Shown piece after piece: positions 8,838 through 18,067 of a stretch of 64,000 nt of DNA. Location of the stretch: the NCBI RefSeq assembly GCF_024730565.1, contig NZ_CP077725.1, forward strand, positions 1,426,001-1,490,000, written 5' to 3'. How positions within the stretch are numbered: the stretch's first letter is position 1; each line of letters opens with the position of its first letter. Origin of the DNA: Clostridium sp. CM027 (GTDB lineage Bacteria; Bacillota; Clostridia; Clostridiales; Clostridiaceae). The notes beneath the pieces are model-generated. The model made no database searches. It saw only the letters and a list, made by a program, of their open reading frames with translations, and had not been told where the DNA came from. The translations under genes and the position numbers were made by a program.

Positions 8838-8889
8838 AATAAATTATCTTAATTTTAATAAAAATTTATCAAGATTAAGATAATTTATT
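8838..8889. promoter_or_regulatory. Inverted repeat upstream of the lyase promoter
   Basis: Perfect 16-bp arms (AATAAATTATCTTAAT and complement) around a 20-nt AT-rich loop end 3 bp before the -35 hexamer. They could be an operator for the divergent region or a bidirectional terminator. Confidence 0.5.
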
Positions 8890-8892
8890 ATG

Positions 8893-8921
8893 TTGACGTT
8901 TTTTTACAGCTATGATAATAT
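8893..8921 (+). promoter_or_regulatory. Promoter of the lyase-symporter operon
   Basis: TTGACG (8893-8898), a 17-bp spacer and TATAAT-like TAATAT (8916-8921), about 110 bp upstream of the start codon. The same promoter sequence recurs in the scar at 17713. Confidence 0.75.
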
Positions 8922-9033
8922 ATTGTTATAATAAATTAATGGCTATTTAGTTTATATAATATTGTAAACGTATAAAAAGTATTAGTCGAAGTTTACGCAA
9001 TAGCTAATTTATAAAAAAAAAGGAGCTTTTATA

Positions 9034-10218
9034 ATGAATATCAAAGAATTTTGTGAAAAGTATTCAATAGATAGGTTAGGGACAAACTCCTTAAAATGGG
9101 ATGCACTAGATAAGCGTTATGGTGATAAAGATTTAATTGCTATGTGGGTTGCAGACATGGAATTTAAAACTCCTGAAGTTGTAGTTGATGCACTGAAGAA
9201 AAGAATTCAACACGGAATATTTGGATATTCTTATGTACCTGAATCCTATTATGATGCCTTCATTAAGTGGGAAAAGAATGAACATAATTATGAGATAAAT
9301 AAAGAATGGATGCGTTTTTCAACTGGTGTTGTTCTTGCCTTATACTGGTTTGTTAATGCTTTTACAAAACCCAATGACTCAGTAATGATTATTACTCCAG
9401 TTTATTATCCCTTCCACAATGCGGTAAACGATAATGGAAGAAAATTGATTACATCGGAATTAATTAATACTAACGGAGTATATACTATTGATTTCGAGAA
9501 TTTTGAAAAGAATATTGTTGAAAACGACGTCAAATTATTTATCCAATGCTCTCCTCATAATCCAGTTGGTAGAGTTTGGACAGAAGAAGAATTGGATAAA
9601 GTTTTGTCTATATGTAAAAAACACAATGTACTTGTTGTTTCAGATGAGATTCATCAGGATATTATAGTTGGAAAAAATGTTCAAATTCCAGCAGCGATTG
9701 TAAGTTGCGGAAAGTATGCAGATAATCTAATAACAGTTACAGCACCGTCAAAAACTTTCAATCTAGCTGGGTTATTAAATTCCCATATAATCATATCCAA
9801 TGAAGAAATAAGAGCTAAATATGACGCTTATGCAAAAACTGTTAATCAAACAGAAGTAAATATCATGGGACTCACTGCAGCAGAAGCTGCTTATAGCCAT
9901 GGAAAAGAGTGGTTAGATTCTTTACTAGATGTAATACGATATAATTATAACTATGTTAAAACCAGACTAAATGAAAAAGCACCAAAAATAATTATTACGC
10001 CATTAGAAGGAACCTATCTTGCTTGGTTAGATTTACGAGAATATATAGATCCTAAGGACACAAAAACCTTTATACAGGACAAATGTAGACTTGCTGTTGA
10101 TTTAGGTGAGTTGTTTAGTAAAGATTGCAAAGGTTTTGTTAGACTCAATATGGCTACTGATCCCAAATATGTTGAAATGGCTGTAGACAACATCATAAAG
10201 AATATCAATTCTTTGTAA
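9034..10218 (+). CDS. MalY/PatB-type PLP-dependent C-S lyase
   Basis: This 394-residue fold-type I PLP enzyme is cytoplasmic. The MalY/PatB subfamily cleaves the C-S bond of cystathionine or related cysteine conjugates to give a thiol, pyruvate and ammonia. Visible are the N-terminal substrate segment WVADMEFKTPEVV, SPHNPVGRVW, the PLP Asp in VVSDEIHQDI and the Schiff-base Lys in APSKTFNLAG (~238). Length and motifs match the family. The start is the ATG at 9034 behind AAGGAG. The symporter gene starts 22 bp downstream and a YheO-type regulator follows, which suggests import and breakdown of a dicarboxylate or sulfur amino acid. The substrate cannot be told. Confidence 0.92.
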   Translation: MNIKEFCEKYSIDRLGTNSLKWDALDKRYGDKDLIAMWVADMEFKTPEVVVDALKKRIQHGIFGYSYVPESYYDAFIKWEKNEHNYEINKEWMRFSTGVVLALYWFVNAFTKPNDSVMIITPVYYPFHNAVNDNGRKLITSELINTNGVYTIDFENFEKNIVENDVKLFIQCSPHNPVGRVWTEEELDKVLSICKKHNVLVVSDEIHQDIIVGKNVQIPAAIVSCGKYADNLITVTAPSKTFNLAGLLNSHIIISNEEIRAKYDAYAKTVNQTEVNIMGLTAAEAAYSHGKEWLDSLLDVIRYNYNYVKTRLNEKAPKIIITPLEGTYLAWLDLREYIDPKDTKTFIQDKCRLAVDLGELFSKDCKGFVRLNMATDPKYVEMAVDNIIKNINSL

Positions 10219-10240
10219 AAATAGAAGGCGAGGAACACTA

Positions 10241-11497
10241 ATGAAGTTTTTAAAGAATTATAAATTTTCTTTTATCCTCCTTGGGGGAATGTTAGTAGGG
10301 TCCATTGTAGGATGGATACTTGGACCAAAAGCTGTACTTCTTACTCCTATAGCAGATGTTTTTCTAAATTTATTATATTGTTGTGTAGTCCCTATGATTT
10401 TCGTATCTTTAGTATCTTCCATTGCTAATATGGAGAATTTGCACAAACTTGGTAAAGTGTTATCTATCATGATGGTATTGTTTATTGTAACAGAAATCAT
10501 AGCCAGCGTTTATATGGCTGTCATCTGTGGAGTGTTTGATCCAGCTCATGGAGCAAATATCGTTATGAATGAAACAGTAAAGGATATGACGAGCAGTAGT
10601 AATTTTTTATCGATGTTTACAGTAAATGACTTTTCACTGTTATGGTCAAGAAAAAATTTGATGGCTTTAATTGTTTTTTCTATGTTTTTTGGAGTATCTA
10701 CTGTTGCTATAGGAGAAAAAGGAAAACCTGTAATGCAATTATTTGACTCACTATCTAGTGTTATTATGAAAATGGTTGGATATGTCATGCTTTTAGCCCC
10801 AATAGGACTAGGTGCATTCTTCGCTACTTTGATTGGGCAGTATGGTGATGAAATTGCAGGACCACTATCAAGAGCATTAATAATATATTTTATAGCGGCT
10901 CTAATATATTTCTTTTTAGCAAATACTATTTTCGCTTTCATTGGTGATGGAAATAGAGGAATTAGAAATTTTTGGAAACACATTGTTCCGCCAGCTTTAA
11001 CATCTTTAGGTACGTGCTCTAGTGCTGCAAGTATTCCGAGTAATCTTATTGCCTCAAAAAACATTGGCATTCCAGAAGATATTAAGAATATTACTATTCC
11101 TATGGGTTGTAATCTTCATAAAGATGGAGCGTGTTTAATTTCAATTTTAAAAATTGCATTTATGTGTTCTATTTTTAACATTAACTTTCTGGATCCTAAA
11201 AACTTATTGACTGCTATTGTAGTATCTGTAGTAGCCTCATCAGTAATGGGTGCAATACCGGCAGGTGGCTATGTTGGAGAAATATTTATTGTAGCTGCTT
11301 TTGGATTTCCGGCTGTTTCAATTCCAATTATGGTTTTAATTGGAACAATAACAGACGCACCAGCAACAGCAATTAACGCTACTGGTGATACTGGGGTTGC
11401 AATGATTATTTCTCGCATTATTGAAGGTAAAAACTGGGCTGATAAAAAAATTGCCACTAATAAAATATCTCATATAGAAACAGAATCATTTATGTAA
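10241..11497 (+). CDS. Dicarboxylate/amino acid:cation symporter (DAACS family)
   Basis: This 418-residue multi-spanning membrane protein belongs to the GltP/DctA/SstT family, sodium- or proton-coupled importers of dicarboxylates or acidic/neutral amino acids. It shows the serine-rich re-entrant loop GTCSSAASIPSN (~252-263), PMGCNLHKDGACL (~284) and the second hairpin plus binding-site helix TITDAPATAINATGDTG (~365-381). Eight transmembrane helices are expected. It lies 22 bp after the C-S lyase gene with its own Shine-Dalgarno (GGCGAGGA), so it is probably co-transcribed. Confidence 0.93.
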   Translation: MKFLKNYKFSFILLGGMLVGSIVGWILGPKAVLLTPIADVFLNLLYCCVVPMIFVSLVSSIANMENLHKLGKVLSIMMVLFIVTEIIASVYMAVICGVFDPAHGANIVMNETVKDMTSSSNFLSMFTVNDFSLLWSRKNLMALIVFSMFFGVSTVAIGEKGKPVMQLFDSLSSVIMKMVGYVMLLAPIGLGAFFATLIGQYGDEIAGPLSRALIIYFIAALIYFFLANTIFAFIGDGNRGIRNFWKHIVPPALTSLGTCSSAASIPSNLIASKNIGIPEDIKNITIPMGCNLHKDGACLISILKIAFMCSIFNINFLDPKNLLTAIVVSVVASSVMGAIPAGGYVGEIFIVAAFGFPAVSIPIMVLIGTITDAPATAINATGDTGVAMIISRIIEGKNWADKKIATNKISHIETESFM

Positions 11498-11512
11498 GTT
11501 AGGAGATAGTAC

Positions 11513-11550
11513 TATAATTCCAGTAAATATTATATTTTCACTGGAATTAT
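11513..11550 (+). terminator. Hairpin after the symporter gene
   Basis: Perfect 11-bp arms ATAATTCCAGT / ACTGGAATTAT lie 16 bp after the stop. The T-tract is weak, so termination may be partial. Confidence 0.5.
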
Positions 11551-11633
11551 ATCTTCTTCAGTTAAAATTCTATAAAGACAACACTTTGCAATATGCACAA
11601 GGCTAAATATAAAGATATTTATGAGGTGAAAAA

Positions 11634-12308
11634 ATGTCATCTAAACTTATACAGAATAAATTAAATAAATATATTCCGTTGGTAGATTTTATTGCTGCGA
11701 TTTTGGGTAAAAATAGTGAAGTGGCTTTACACGACTTAACAGATTTAGACCATTCTATTATTAGTATAAAAAATAACTATATTTCCAAAAGAGAAGTTGG
11801 TGCTCCTGCAACAGATTTAATTTTAAAAATACTAAAAGAAAATTCAAATGAAAAAAATGATTTTATTACTAATTATAACGGAGATAATAAAATAAATAAC
11901 TCCCTACGTTCGTCAACTTTTTTTATAAGAGATGATGATATGAATTTAATTGGTCTTATATCTGTGAACACTGATGAAACAGCACTTAATACTTTGATGG
12001 AAACTGTTTCAAAGGTATATTCTCTTTATAAAAAAGAACCTGAATTAGAACGTAAAGATGATAGTGAATCAGAAAATCTCTCTTCAATCATTGAAGAATT
12101 AGCTCAATGTTCAATTAATAAAATAACCTCTGCTAAAGGTATTACTATTGAATATTTAAAACAAGAAGATAAGATTCATATAGTCGAGGAACTTCATCAA
12201 AAAGGAATCTTTCTATTAAAAGGTGCCGTTAAACAACTTGCTAAAACATTAGGCTCATCAGAAGCCACCATTTATAGATATGTTCAGAAAATAAAAAACC
12301 AAGAATAA
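11634..12308 (+). CDS. YheO-like PAS / helix-turn-helix transcriptional regulator
   Basis: This 224-residue protein has a YheO-type PAS domain (~8-125: AILGKNSEVALHDLTD, NNYISKREVGAPATDL) and a C-terminal helix-turn-helix (~165-222: LLKGAVKQLAKTLGSSEAT followed by IYRYVQKI). It is a cytoplasmic DNA-binding protein whose PAS domain presumably senses a ligand. The start is the ATG at 11634 behind GAGGTG. It follows the lyase and symporter genes and is the natural candidate for their local regulator. A 36-nt piece of this gene (12053-12088) is repeated exactly at 17742-17777 in the deletion scar. Confidence 0.85.
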   Translation: MSSKLIQNKLNKYIPLVDFIAAILGKNSEVALHDLTDLDHSIISIKNNYISKREVGAPATDLILKILKENSNEKNDFITNYNGDNKINNSLRSSTFFIRDDDMNLIGLISVNTDETALNTLMETVSKVYSLYKKEPELERKDDSESENLSSIIEELAQCSINKITSAKGITIEYLKQEDKIHIVEELHQKGIFLLKGAVKQLAKTLGSSEATIYRYVQKIKNQE

Positions 12309-12419
12309 GATTAAGACTTATAGCTTTTGTAATTATTTTAATTGTAACCTTTAGATATGGACAAGTATATTTTATTTAACTAAAAATAAATGCAACCGTA
12401 CTCGTGATGTTTAAAAAGA

Positions 12420-12565
12420 CTCTATTATTACCTCCATGATTCCTCCACATACCATCCCTTCATCTTCAGCGATGGCGCCTGTCATATCTACGCTTTGAAT
12501 TTAATACCCACCATTTCCGAGTAAGTTACGGGCATCATTAATTATCGCGCCTTCGCTACACTAAT
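12420..12565 (-). pseudogene. Fragment of an XdhC/CoxI-family gene
   Basis: The minus strand reads EGAIINDARNLLGNGGY, stop, then IQSVDMTGAIAEDEGMV followed by CGGIMEVIIE. The AEDEGMVCGGxxEVxIE motif is typical of XdhC/CoxI proteins, maturation factors of molybdenum hydroxylases. One in-frame TAA interrupts it and nothing recognisable flanks it. The fragment is more GC-rich than its surroundings. It is a degraded remnant. Confidence 0.6.
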
Positions 12566-12619
12566 TAGGCAACACTTATAAGTTGTTTTATACCATTATA
12601 TTACAAATACTGCCTTAAG

Positions 12620-13528
12620 TTATTTTATAATCTTAAATTCATATCCATTTATTTTTAGATAGTCTATAATTTCAGGTAATGCCTTTGCAGTTTCTTCCTT
12701 ACCATATGTATCGTGCATTAATACTACTATTTTTTCTTGTGTACCTACAGATTCTTTAAATGCCTCTACTAATTCGGGTGCAGTTTTGTTTTTACCCTCA
12801 GCATCGAAAATATATGCATTCCAATCTATACTATACATATCTTTTTCCTTTAACTTGGCATTCAATTCAGTCAAATTAGGATCATCGTAGTACACTCTAG
12901 ACATATATCCACCTGGCATTCTCATTGCTCGTGCATTAAAATCTTGTCCTAAAATATCTTTTAAGATATTGTTAGTTTTCTCAAGTTCAGCCATATAAAT
13001 ACTTACATCAAGTCTGTTATGAGGATATAATGTTTTCATTGAATGACTATAGCTATGATTTCCTATAGAATGTCCTTCTTTGGAAATTCTTTTTATAAGC
13101 TCTTTACTTGAATTATTAGATTCTATAAGGTTTCCAACAGTAAAGAAGGTTGCTTTTATTTTATTATCTTTTAATACATCTAGTACTTGTGGTGTTACAG
13201 TAGTAGATGGGCCATCATCAAAAGTAAGAAACGCGATTTTCTTACCATCTTTCACGCCTCTACCGCTAGATATATCTGATACTTTTTGTATATCATAATC
13301 AGCTGCAGCATTGGCGGCTTTAGTATTTAAATCTTTAGCTTTCTTATCCGCTTCGTCTTTTTCCTTTATTTCCTGTGCCTTAGCCTGTAATACCTGATTT
13401 CCCTTGGCTTGAACATTCACTTCTGAAACCCATGTATACCCTGTATAAAATAAAGCACATAATATAATAGAAAATACTATAATTACAGTGTTTCTTATTG
13501 TCTTAAATTTATTGCTTTTTATTCTCAT
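12620..13528 (-). CDS. Membrane-anchored polysaccharide deacetylase (copy B)
   Basis: This 302-residue protein has an N-terminal anchor (~13-33), a charged Lys/Glu/Ala linker (~38-75) and a NodB domain with FLTFDDGPS, GHSIGNHSYSHS, MRMPGGY and VVLMHDTYG. It is an extracellular N-deacetylase, probably on peptidoglycan. The protein is identical in all 302 residues to copy C (18303-19211), and the two DNA segments look identical by eye. It lies 51 bp downstream of the amidase gene, so the two are probably one operon remodelling the wall. The start ATG is preceded by AAAGGAG. About 50 bp of downstream sequence resembles that after copy A. Confidence 0.93.
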   Translation of the reverse strand: MRIKSNKFKTIRNTVIIVFSIILCALFYTGYTWVSEVNVQAKGNQVLQAKAQEIKEKDEADKKAKDLNTKAANAAADYDIQKVSDISSGRGVKDGKKIAFLTFDDGPSTTVTPQVLDVLKDNKIKATFFTVGNLIESNNSSKELIKRISKEGHSIGNHSYSHSMKTLYPHNRLDVSIYMAELEKTNNILKDILGQDFNARAMRMPGGYMSRVYYDDPNLTELNAKLKEKDMYSIDWNAYIFDAEGKNKTAPELVEAFKESVGTQEKIVVLMHDTYGKEETAKALPEIIDYLKINGYEFKIIK

Positions 13529-13579
13529 AATTTTTTTCTCCTTTGTTATATCTAAACATTAATTTTAGTTAAAAACTAA

Positions 13580-14308
13580 TTACTTTTTAACTGATGACTT
13601 ATAATTTAAAATTCCTTTTGCTATACTATTAGCACATACATCTTGTCCACTTTCAGATGTTACAAAATTAGCATCTGAAGAATTACTTAAAAAACCTATT
13701 TCAATTAATGCGGAAACAGAATTATTAAGCCGTAATACAGCCAATGAGTGTCCATTAGATTCATATTTCAAACCTCTATCGGCGGAGTAATTACTATTAC
13801 CAAGTTCCTTTTGGATGCTTTTAGCAAGTTTTTCACCATCAGTATTAGGAAACCTACACCAGGTTTCTACTCCATGATAACTAGAGTCAGTAGCAGCATT
13901 GCAATGTATAGATACAAATGCATCTGCTTTAGCCTCATTTGATACTTTAACTCTTGCTCTAAGATCTAGCTTATTATCAGAGGGCCAGGACACTTTATCA
14001 GTAGTCCTTGTATATAACACCTTAATACCATCTTTTTCTAAGAGATCGCCTACTTTAAGAGCAATTGCTAATGTTACATCCTTTTCAAAAATATTCGATG
14101 AGTTTGTAGCACCAACATCATATCCGCCATGGCCTGCATCAATACATACTGTAAAATTAGAAGTATTACTCTTTTGCTCGTGGTTATTAATAATCTGTGG
14201 ATTAGCATTCGCTCCTTTTTTTACTGGATTACTAATAAATAGCAATCCCAAGATTAATAAGAATACAAAGAGTGCTTTTATACTTATTTTCGACAACTTT
14301 TTTTTCAT
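13580..14308 (-). CDS. N-acetylmuramoyl-L-alanine amidase (Amidase_3), copy B
   Basis: This 242-residue secreted or anchored protein has an N-terminal hydrophobic segment (~8-26) and an Amidase_3 domain (~52-240). Zinc and catalytic motifs are VCIDAGHGGYDVG (His), an EKDVTL Glu, SIHCNAA (His) and ALIEIGFLSN (Glu). It cleaves the bond between MurNAc and the stem peptide, as CwlD/LytC-type enzymes do. The catalytic domain is identical to copy C, while the N-terminal 50 residues differ by substitutions and an 8-residue length change. It is followed at 51 bp by the deacetylase gene. The pair CwlD-like amidase plus deacetylase recalls muramic-lactam formation in spore cortex, but that role is inferred. 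Confidence 0.93.
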   Translation of the reverse strand: MKKKLSKISIKALFVFLLILGLLFISNPVKKGANANPQIINNHEQKSNTSNFTVCIDAGHGGYDVGATNSSNIFEKDVTLAIALKVGDLLEKDGIKVLYTRTTDKVSWPSDNKLDLRARVKVSNEAKADAFVSIHCNAATDSSYHGVETWCRFPNTDGEKLAKSIQKELGNSNYSADRGLKYESNGHSLAVLRLNNSVSALIEIGFLSNSSDANFVTSESGQDVCANSIAKGILNYKSSVKK

Positions 14309-14440
14309 AGATTTCCCTTCTTTCTACATTGTTTTTGCTTTTTATCGTTTATCTGATATATTTAATTATAATAGGAGAATATATCAGAAGTTTTTAATAG
14401 TTGTAAAGCATATGTAAAGAAAAGAATTATCTAGTTCTAA

Positions 14441-14490
14441 AAAAATACTCACTTTTAACAAAATAAGATTTTGTTAAAGGTGAGTATTTT
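14441..14490 (-). terminator. Terminator hairpin upstream of the amidase gene
   Basis: A long stem (AAAATACTCAC.TTTAACAAAAT) has a 3-nt loop. On the minus strand it is followed by seven T residues, consistent with the end of the lipoprotein / two-component operon. Confidence 0.75.
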
Positions 14491-14505
14491 GTAAAGAGAC
14501 ATATA

Positions 14506-14543
14506 TAAGAAAAAGCATTCCGAATATGGGATGCCTTTTCTTA
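14506..14543 (-). terminator. Second hairpin after the lipoprotein gene
   Basis: The imperfect stem AAGAAAAAGCAT.CC / GG.ATGC.TTTTCTT lies 60 bp after the lipoprotein stop, in tandem with the terminator at 14441. Confidence 0.6.
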
Positions 14544-14602
14544 TTTATGTCACTTACACTAAAGTAGTAAGTTTTATGATTTTATTCCATTTGTTTATTT
14601 TC

Positions 14603-15358
14603 TTACCAACTAGTATTAGATTGAATTATCGCCATTACTCCTATTGAGAAACTGTATATTTTTTTAGTGCTCTCATCAATAGAAATTATTACCTTATTAC
14701 TAGCTACGTCAGCATCCTCGTATACTAAACTGCATCCAACTGGCTCCTTTACGCTTTTCGGATTTTGATTAACTAACTTTATATTTTTAATATTAGCAAT
14801 ATTATTTTTTAGTATAAATTCTTTTGCTATTTTTTTTGCTTCGGTTATATCAATACTACTGTTTGAAGAAGGTATAATCTCACTATCATAACTGTTAAAA
14901 TATATACATTCTCCTGTTTTTGAATCTATTTTCATAACATAGCCTGTGTAATTTGTATTTTGTGTTTTCTTTTCTACTCTTGTAAAAAATTCTACATTAT
15001 ATAAACCGTTTTCTAACACAGATTTACTATATTCCAATTGCGTTTTTGAATAATTACTTGGCTTTATCAGCTCTAAATCTTTTTTTAACATTGATGAACT
15101 AAAGAACTGAACATTACTTCCAACCTCTGTCAGGTAAAGTTTCACATTAAAATATTTTTCTAAAATTTCTAGAGCTTTTAATTTTGCTCCTTCCTCTGTT
15201 AAGATTTTTTTTCCATTCACTATATCTGAAGTAGATATAGTATTTTTATCAAGCTTTATAACTACCAGTTGATTTTTTTTTATGTTACTAAAATCACTAC
15301 AGGAAGTTAAAAAAATACTAGAAATCAATAATACGAGAAGTATTATTTTATGTTTCAT
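14603..15358 (-). CDS. Putative lipoprotein of a two-component operon
   Basis: This 251-residue protein has a lipoprotein signal (MKHKIILLVLLISS, then LTSC with Cys ~20) and a soluble domain facing outside the cell. I do not recognise the family. The C-terminal half (~150-250: TGYVMKIDSKTGECIYF, ITEAKKIAKEF, VIISIDESTKKIYSFSIG) resembles the repeated strand-helix layout of PepSY/YcdB-type domains, but this is weak. The ATG at 15358 has AAAGGTGG upstream; the frame is open 5 codons further but without a better site. It overlaps the kinase gene by 11 bp and so is translationally coupled. It may modulate that sensor. Confidence 0.75.
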   Translation of the reverse strand: MKHKIILLVLLISSIFLTSCSDFSNIKKNQLVVIKLDKNTISTSDIVNGKKILTEEGAKLKALEILEKYFNVKLYLTEVGSNVQFFSSSMLKKDLELIKPSNYSKTQLEYSKSVLENGLYNVEFFTRVEKKTQNTNYTGYVMKIDSKTGECIYFNSYDSEIIPSSNSSIDITEAKKIAKEFILKNNIANIKNIKLVNQNPKSVKEPVGCSLVYEDADVASNKVIISIDESTKKIYSFSIGVMAIIQSNTSW

Positions 15359-16796
15359 GAAAGGAGTCACCACCTTTACAAGTATTAAATATTAATTTAA
15401 TTGAAGTTCCCTTATCTATTTCACTTTCAACTACAAAGCATCCACTATGAATATCCAATATCTTTTTACATATTGATAAACCTAATCCGGCACCATTACT
15501 TGCCCTAGTTCTTGCTTTATCAACCATATAGAAGGGTTCAAAGATCTTATCTATATGTTCCTTAGCAATCCCTATGCCATGATCTTTTATTTCAACTTCA
15601 TATTTATATTTGTTAATACCAATGTGAATTTCTGATTTAACCTTAGAAGCTTTTATAGCATTGTCTATAAGATTAGTTAGTAGTACCTTCATTAAATCAC
15701 GTTGCATCATCATTTCAAAATCATTGTCCTCTATTACTAAGCTTATGTTTTTTTCAATAAGTTTTGGAAGCAATGACCCTTTTACTTCAAGAACAATGTT
15801 TTTTATGCTTTCATTTTGCAGCTTAAACTCTTCTTTTCTTAATAGTATTAAGTCCATTAGCCTAAAAGATAATTCCTCTAACCGCTTTCCTTCTCCATAT
15901 ATATAGCCAAGACCGTCTATAAAAATTTCCTCATTATATTTGGTGGTACGAAGTAAATTTGCATACCCTATTATAGAAGTTAATGGTGTTTTTAATTCAT
16001 GGGCCAAGTTATCGATGAACCTCTGCTTTTCATTATTATTTCTTTCTAATTCATTTATTTTTTCTTCAACAACCTCAGCCATTGTATTGAAATTTTCTGC
16101 CAGCACGCCAAATTCATCTTTAGATTTTATTTCTACCTTTTCTGAAAAGTTTCCTTTAACTATTCTTTTAGTAGCCCCTATAAGATTCTGGATTGGTTTT
16201 GTTATATATTTACTTGCAAAATACATAAACGCCATGAAAACTAAAGATACTACTACGTCTAGTTTAAAAAAGAAAACATACTGATTTCCTCTTTCTTTAT
16301 AAATTCCTGAAATATTTCGCGCATAAGTAAATTTATAGGATTTATTATTTATATTTATCAAGTTTGATATAAATATATATGATTTATTACCTATATCCTT
16401 AATTATATATTGTCTTTTATCTGGTTGAAGTGAATTGATTTCTTCTCTTTTATCAGGCATTTTAAAATTCATATTACTAAACACACTTTTATTATTTGTA
16501 TCTAAAATCTCTACATAAACATTTTTATCATTGTATTTTTTGTAATAATCATTGATGGCATTAGATAAAATTTCATCATCCGAGCTGGTATTACGGGAAT
16601 ACCTTCTTAAAGTGTCATACACCGGAATACTTAAATTCACTCCTGAATAAATACTCAAATGTTCACTTAAACATCTATCTACTTCTCTTTTTAATGTTTC
16701 ATTATGAATCTTTTCTATTATTAAAATTCCTGCAAAGCTAAAGGTTAAAATAAATAAAGTCAAAAATAAAATGTATATTCTTTGCCAAAATTTCAT
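15348..16796 (-). CDS. Sensor histidine kinase
   Basis: This 482-residue membrane kinase has transmembrane helices at ~7-27 and ~175-197 flanking an extracytoplasmic sensor domain, HAMP (~198-250), HisKA with the phospho-acceptor His in NLAHELKTPLTS (~267) and a HATPase domain with NLIDNAIKAS, DHGIGI and GAGLGLSI. All catalytic boxes are present. It is encoded 3 bp after the response regulator on the same strand and overlaps the lipoprotein gene, forming a three-gene operon. The signal is unknown. A wall-related signal is suggested by the flanking deacetylase/amidase genes. Confidence 0.93.
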   Translation of the reverse strand: MKFWQRIYILFLTLFILTFSFAGILIIEKIHNETLKREVDRCLSEHLSIYSGVNLSIPVYDTLRRYSRNTSSDDEILSNAINDYYKKYNDKNVYVEILDTNNKSVFSNMNFKMPDKREEINSLQPDKRQYIIKDIGNKSYIFISNLININNKSYKFTYARNISGIYKERGNQYVFFFKLDVVVSLVFMAFMYFASKYITKPIQNLIGATKRIVKGNFSEKVEIKSKDEFGVLAENFNTMAEVVEEKINELERNNNEKQRFIDNLAHELKTPLTSIIGYANLLRTTKYNEEIFIDGLGYIYGEGKRLEELSFRLMDLILLRKEEFKLQNESIKNIVLEVKGSLLPKLIEKNISLVIEDNDFEMMMQRDLMKVLLTNLIDNAIKASKVKSEIHIGINKYKYEVEIKDHGIGIAKEHIDKIFEPFYMVDKARTRASNGAGLGLSICKKILDIHSGCFVVESEIDKGTSIKLIFNTCKGGDSFHET

Positions 16797-16799
16797 CTA

Positions 16800-17456
16800 T
16801 TAGTCCTCCAACCTGTAGCCAATTTTATAAACCGTCTTAATATTATCATTTAGGTCTAATTTTTTTCTAATTGAACCTATATGCATATCAACAGTTCTAG
16901 TTCCTCCAAAATAATCATATTTCCATACTCTTTCTAATAGTATATCTCTAGTTAATGCTATATTTTTATTTTGCACCAATATACATAATAATTCAAATTC
17001 CTTAAGAGTTAAATCTACTATTTTGCCACTTTTTTTTACTATTCTTTCTTTTAAATATATTTTAATATCTTTAAATTCCAAAGCATCATTAGCTTTTCCA
17101 TATCTTCTAAGAACAGTTTCAATTCTTGCTAACAGTTCTAGAGCCTCAAAGGGCTTTACAATATAATCTTCTGCTCCTAATTTTAATCCAGTTACTTTAT
17201 CAATAACTGAGTTTTTAGCAGTAAGAAATATAACAGGAATATCTAAATATCTTATTTTATCCATTATAGTAAAACCATCAGCATTTGGAAGCATAACATC
17301 CAGTAGTATTAAATCAAAAGGTTCATTTTCAATTATATTAATTGCTTCTAAGCCATCATAAACTTCTTTAGTTTCATAATTTGCTATATTTAAATTTAAT
17401 CTGATTAAGTTTGATATTGCTAAATCATCTTCTACTATTAGAATCTTTTGTTTCAA
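16800..17456 (-). CDS. OmpR/PhoB-family response regulator
   Basis: This 218-residue regulator has a receiver domain (~1-115: acidic pair in VEDD, phospho-Asp in LILLDVMLP, Lys in IVKPF) and a winged-helix DNA-binding domain (~128-217: LTLKEFELLCILVQ, RTVDMHIGSIRKKL, VYKIGYRLE). The most probable start is the TTG at 17456, 8 bp behind a perfect GGAGGTGAT; the frame is open 5 codons upstream to a TTG that overlaps that site. It is the first gene of the operon with the kinase and lipoprotein. Confidence 0.93.
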   Translation of the reverse strand: MKQKILIVEDDLAISNLIRLNLNIANYETKEVYDGLEAINIIENEPFDLILLDVMLPNADGFTIMDKIRYLDIPVIFLTAKNSVIDKVTGLKLGAEDYIVKPFEALELLARIETVLRRYGKANDALEFKDIKIYLKERIVKKSGKIVDLTLKEFELLCILVQNKNIALTRDILLERVWKYDYFGGTRTVDMHIGSIRKKLDLNDNIKTVYKIGYRLED

Positions 17457-17712
17457 ACAAATCACCTCCAATAATATTATTGTTTTATTTATTCAAATTT
17501 ATTAATATAAATAATTAGCAAGTAAAATTATAAACTATTTATATATGAGAAGATTATCCTATATGTAAAGTTGTTGTAAAGTTTTAGATACTTATCTAAT
17601 AAATTATTATATTTTAATCCTATTGTCTAATATCTACTTTAACTTTTTTCCTTGTATAGGTAAATCTTAAAAGTTTTAATAATATTTATCATCGTTAAAA
17701 TTAATTGCCGTT

Positions 17713-17777
17713 TTGACGTTTTTTACAGCTATGATAATTAGTAAAGATGATAGTGAATCAGAAAATCTCTCTTCAAT
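17713..17777 (+). other. Deletion scar: lyase promoter fused to a piece of the YheO-type regulator gene
   Basis: TTGACG, the T-tract and ACAGCTATGATAAT copy the promoter at 8893-8919 with one T fewer. They are followed within a few bases by 36 nt (17742-17777) identical to 12053-12088 inside the YheO-type regulator gene. The intervening 3.1 kb (lyase, symporter, regulator start) is absent. The rest of 17.5-18.0 kb holds no gene. Confidence 0.85.
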
Positions 17778-17794
17778 TATATGTAATAGTTCTA

Positions 17795-18067
17795 ACTCGA
17801 AAAAGTATATACCATCAGTGTAAAGCACTGATATATCTAGGGTTTAATCACTAAATGATAAAGCTCTTATTTTTTTGATCAAAACAAGTTAGTTAAAATA
17901 CAATTATAGTATTGATAATACTAACTAAGCGAGAGATAAAAATGGCAAATGATAAACTGAAAAAAGGAAGCAAAACACCGATATATTCAACAAATTTTTT
18001 GAATATATCGGTGTTTTAGTAATATATGTCTTAACGTATAAAATCCGCGTTTTGCGATTATTACCCC
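17795..18067 (-). mobile_element. Tn3-derived miniature element, partial
   Basis: One 38-bp end (18030-18067, CTTAACG...CCCC) of the Tn3 GGGG...TAAG type is present. The interior is homologous, in reverse orientation, to the elements at 42560 and 62043 (shared segments such as CTAGGGTTTAATCACTAAAT). A stem-loop sits at 17972-18016. The left end has decayed. It encodes nothing. Confidence 0.75.
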
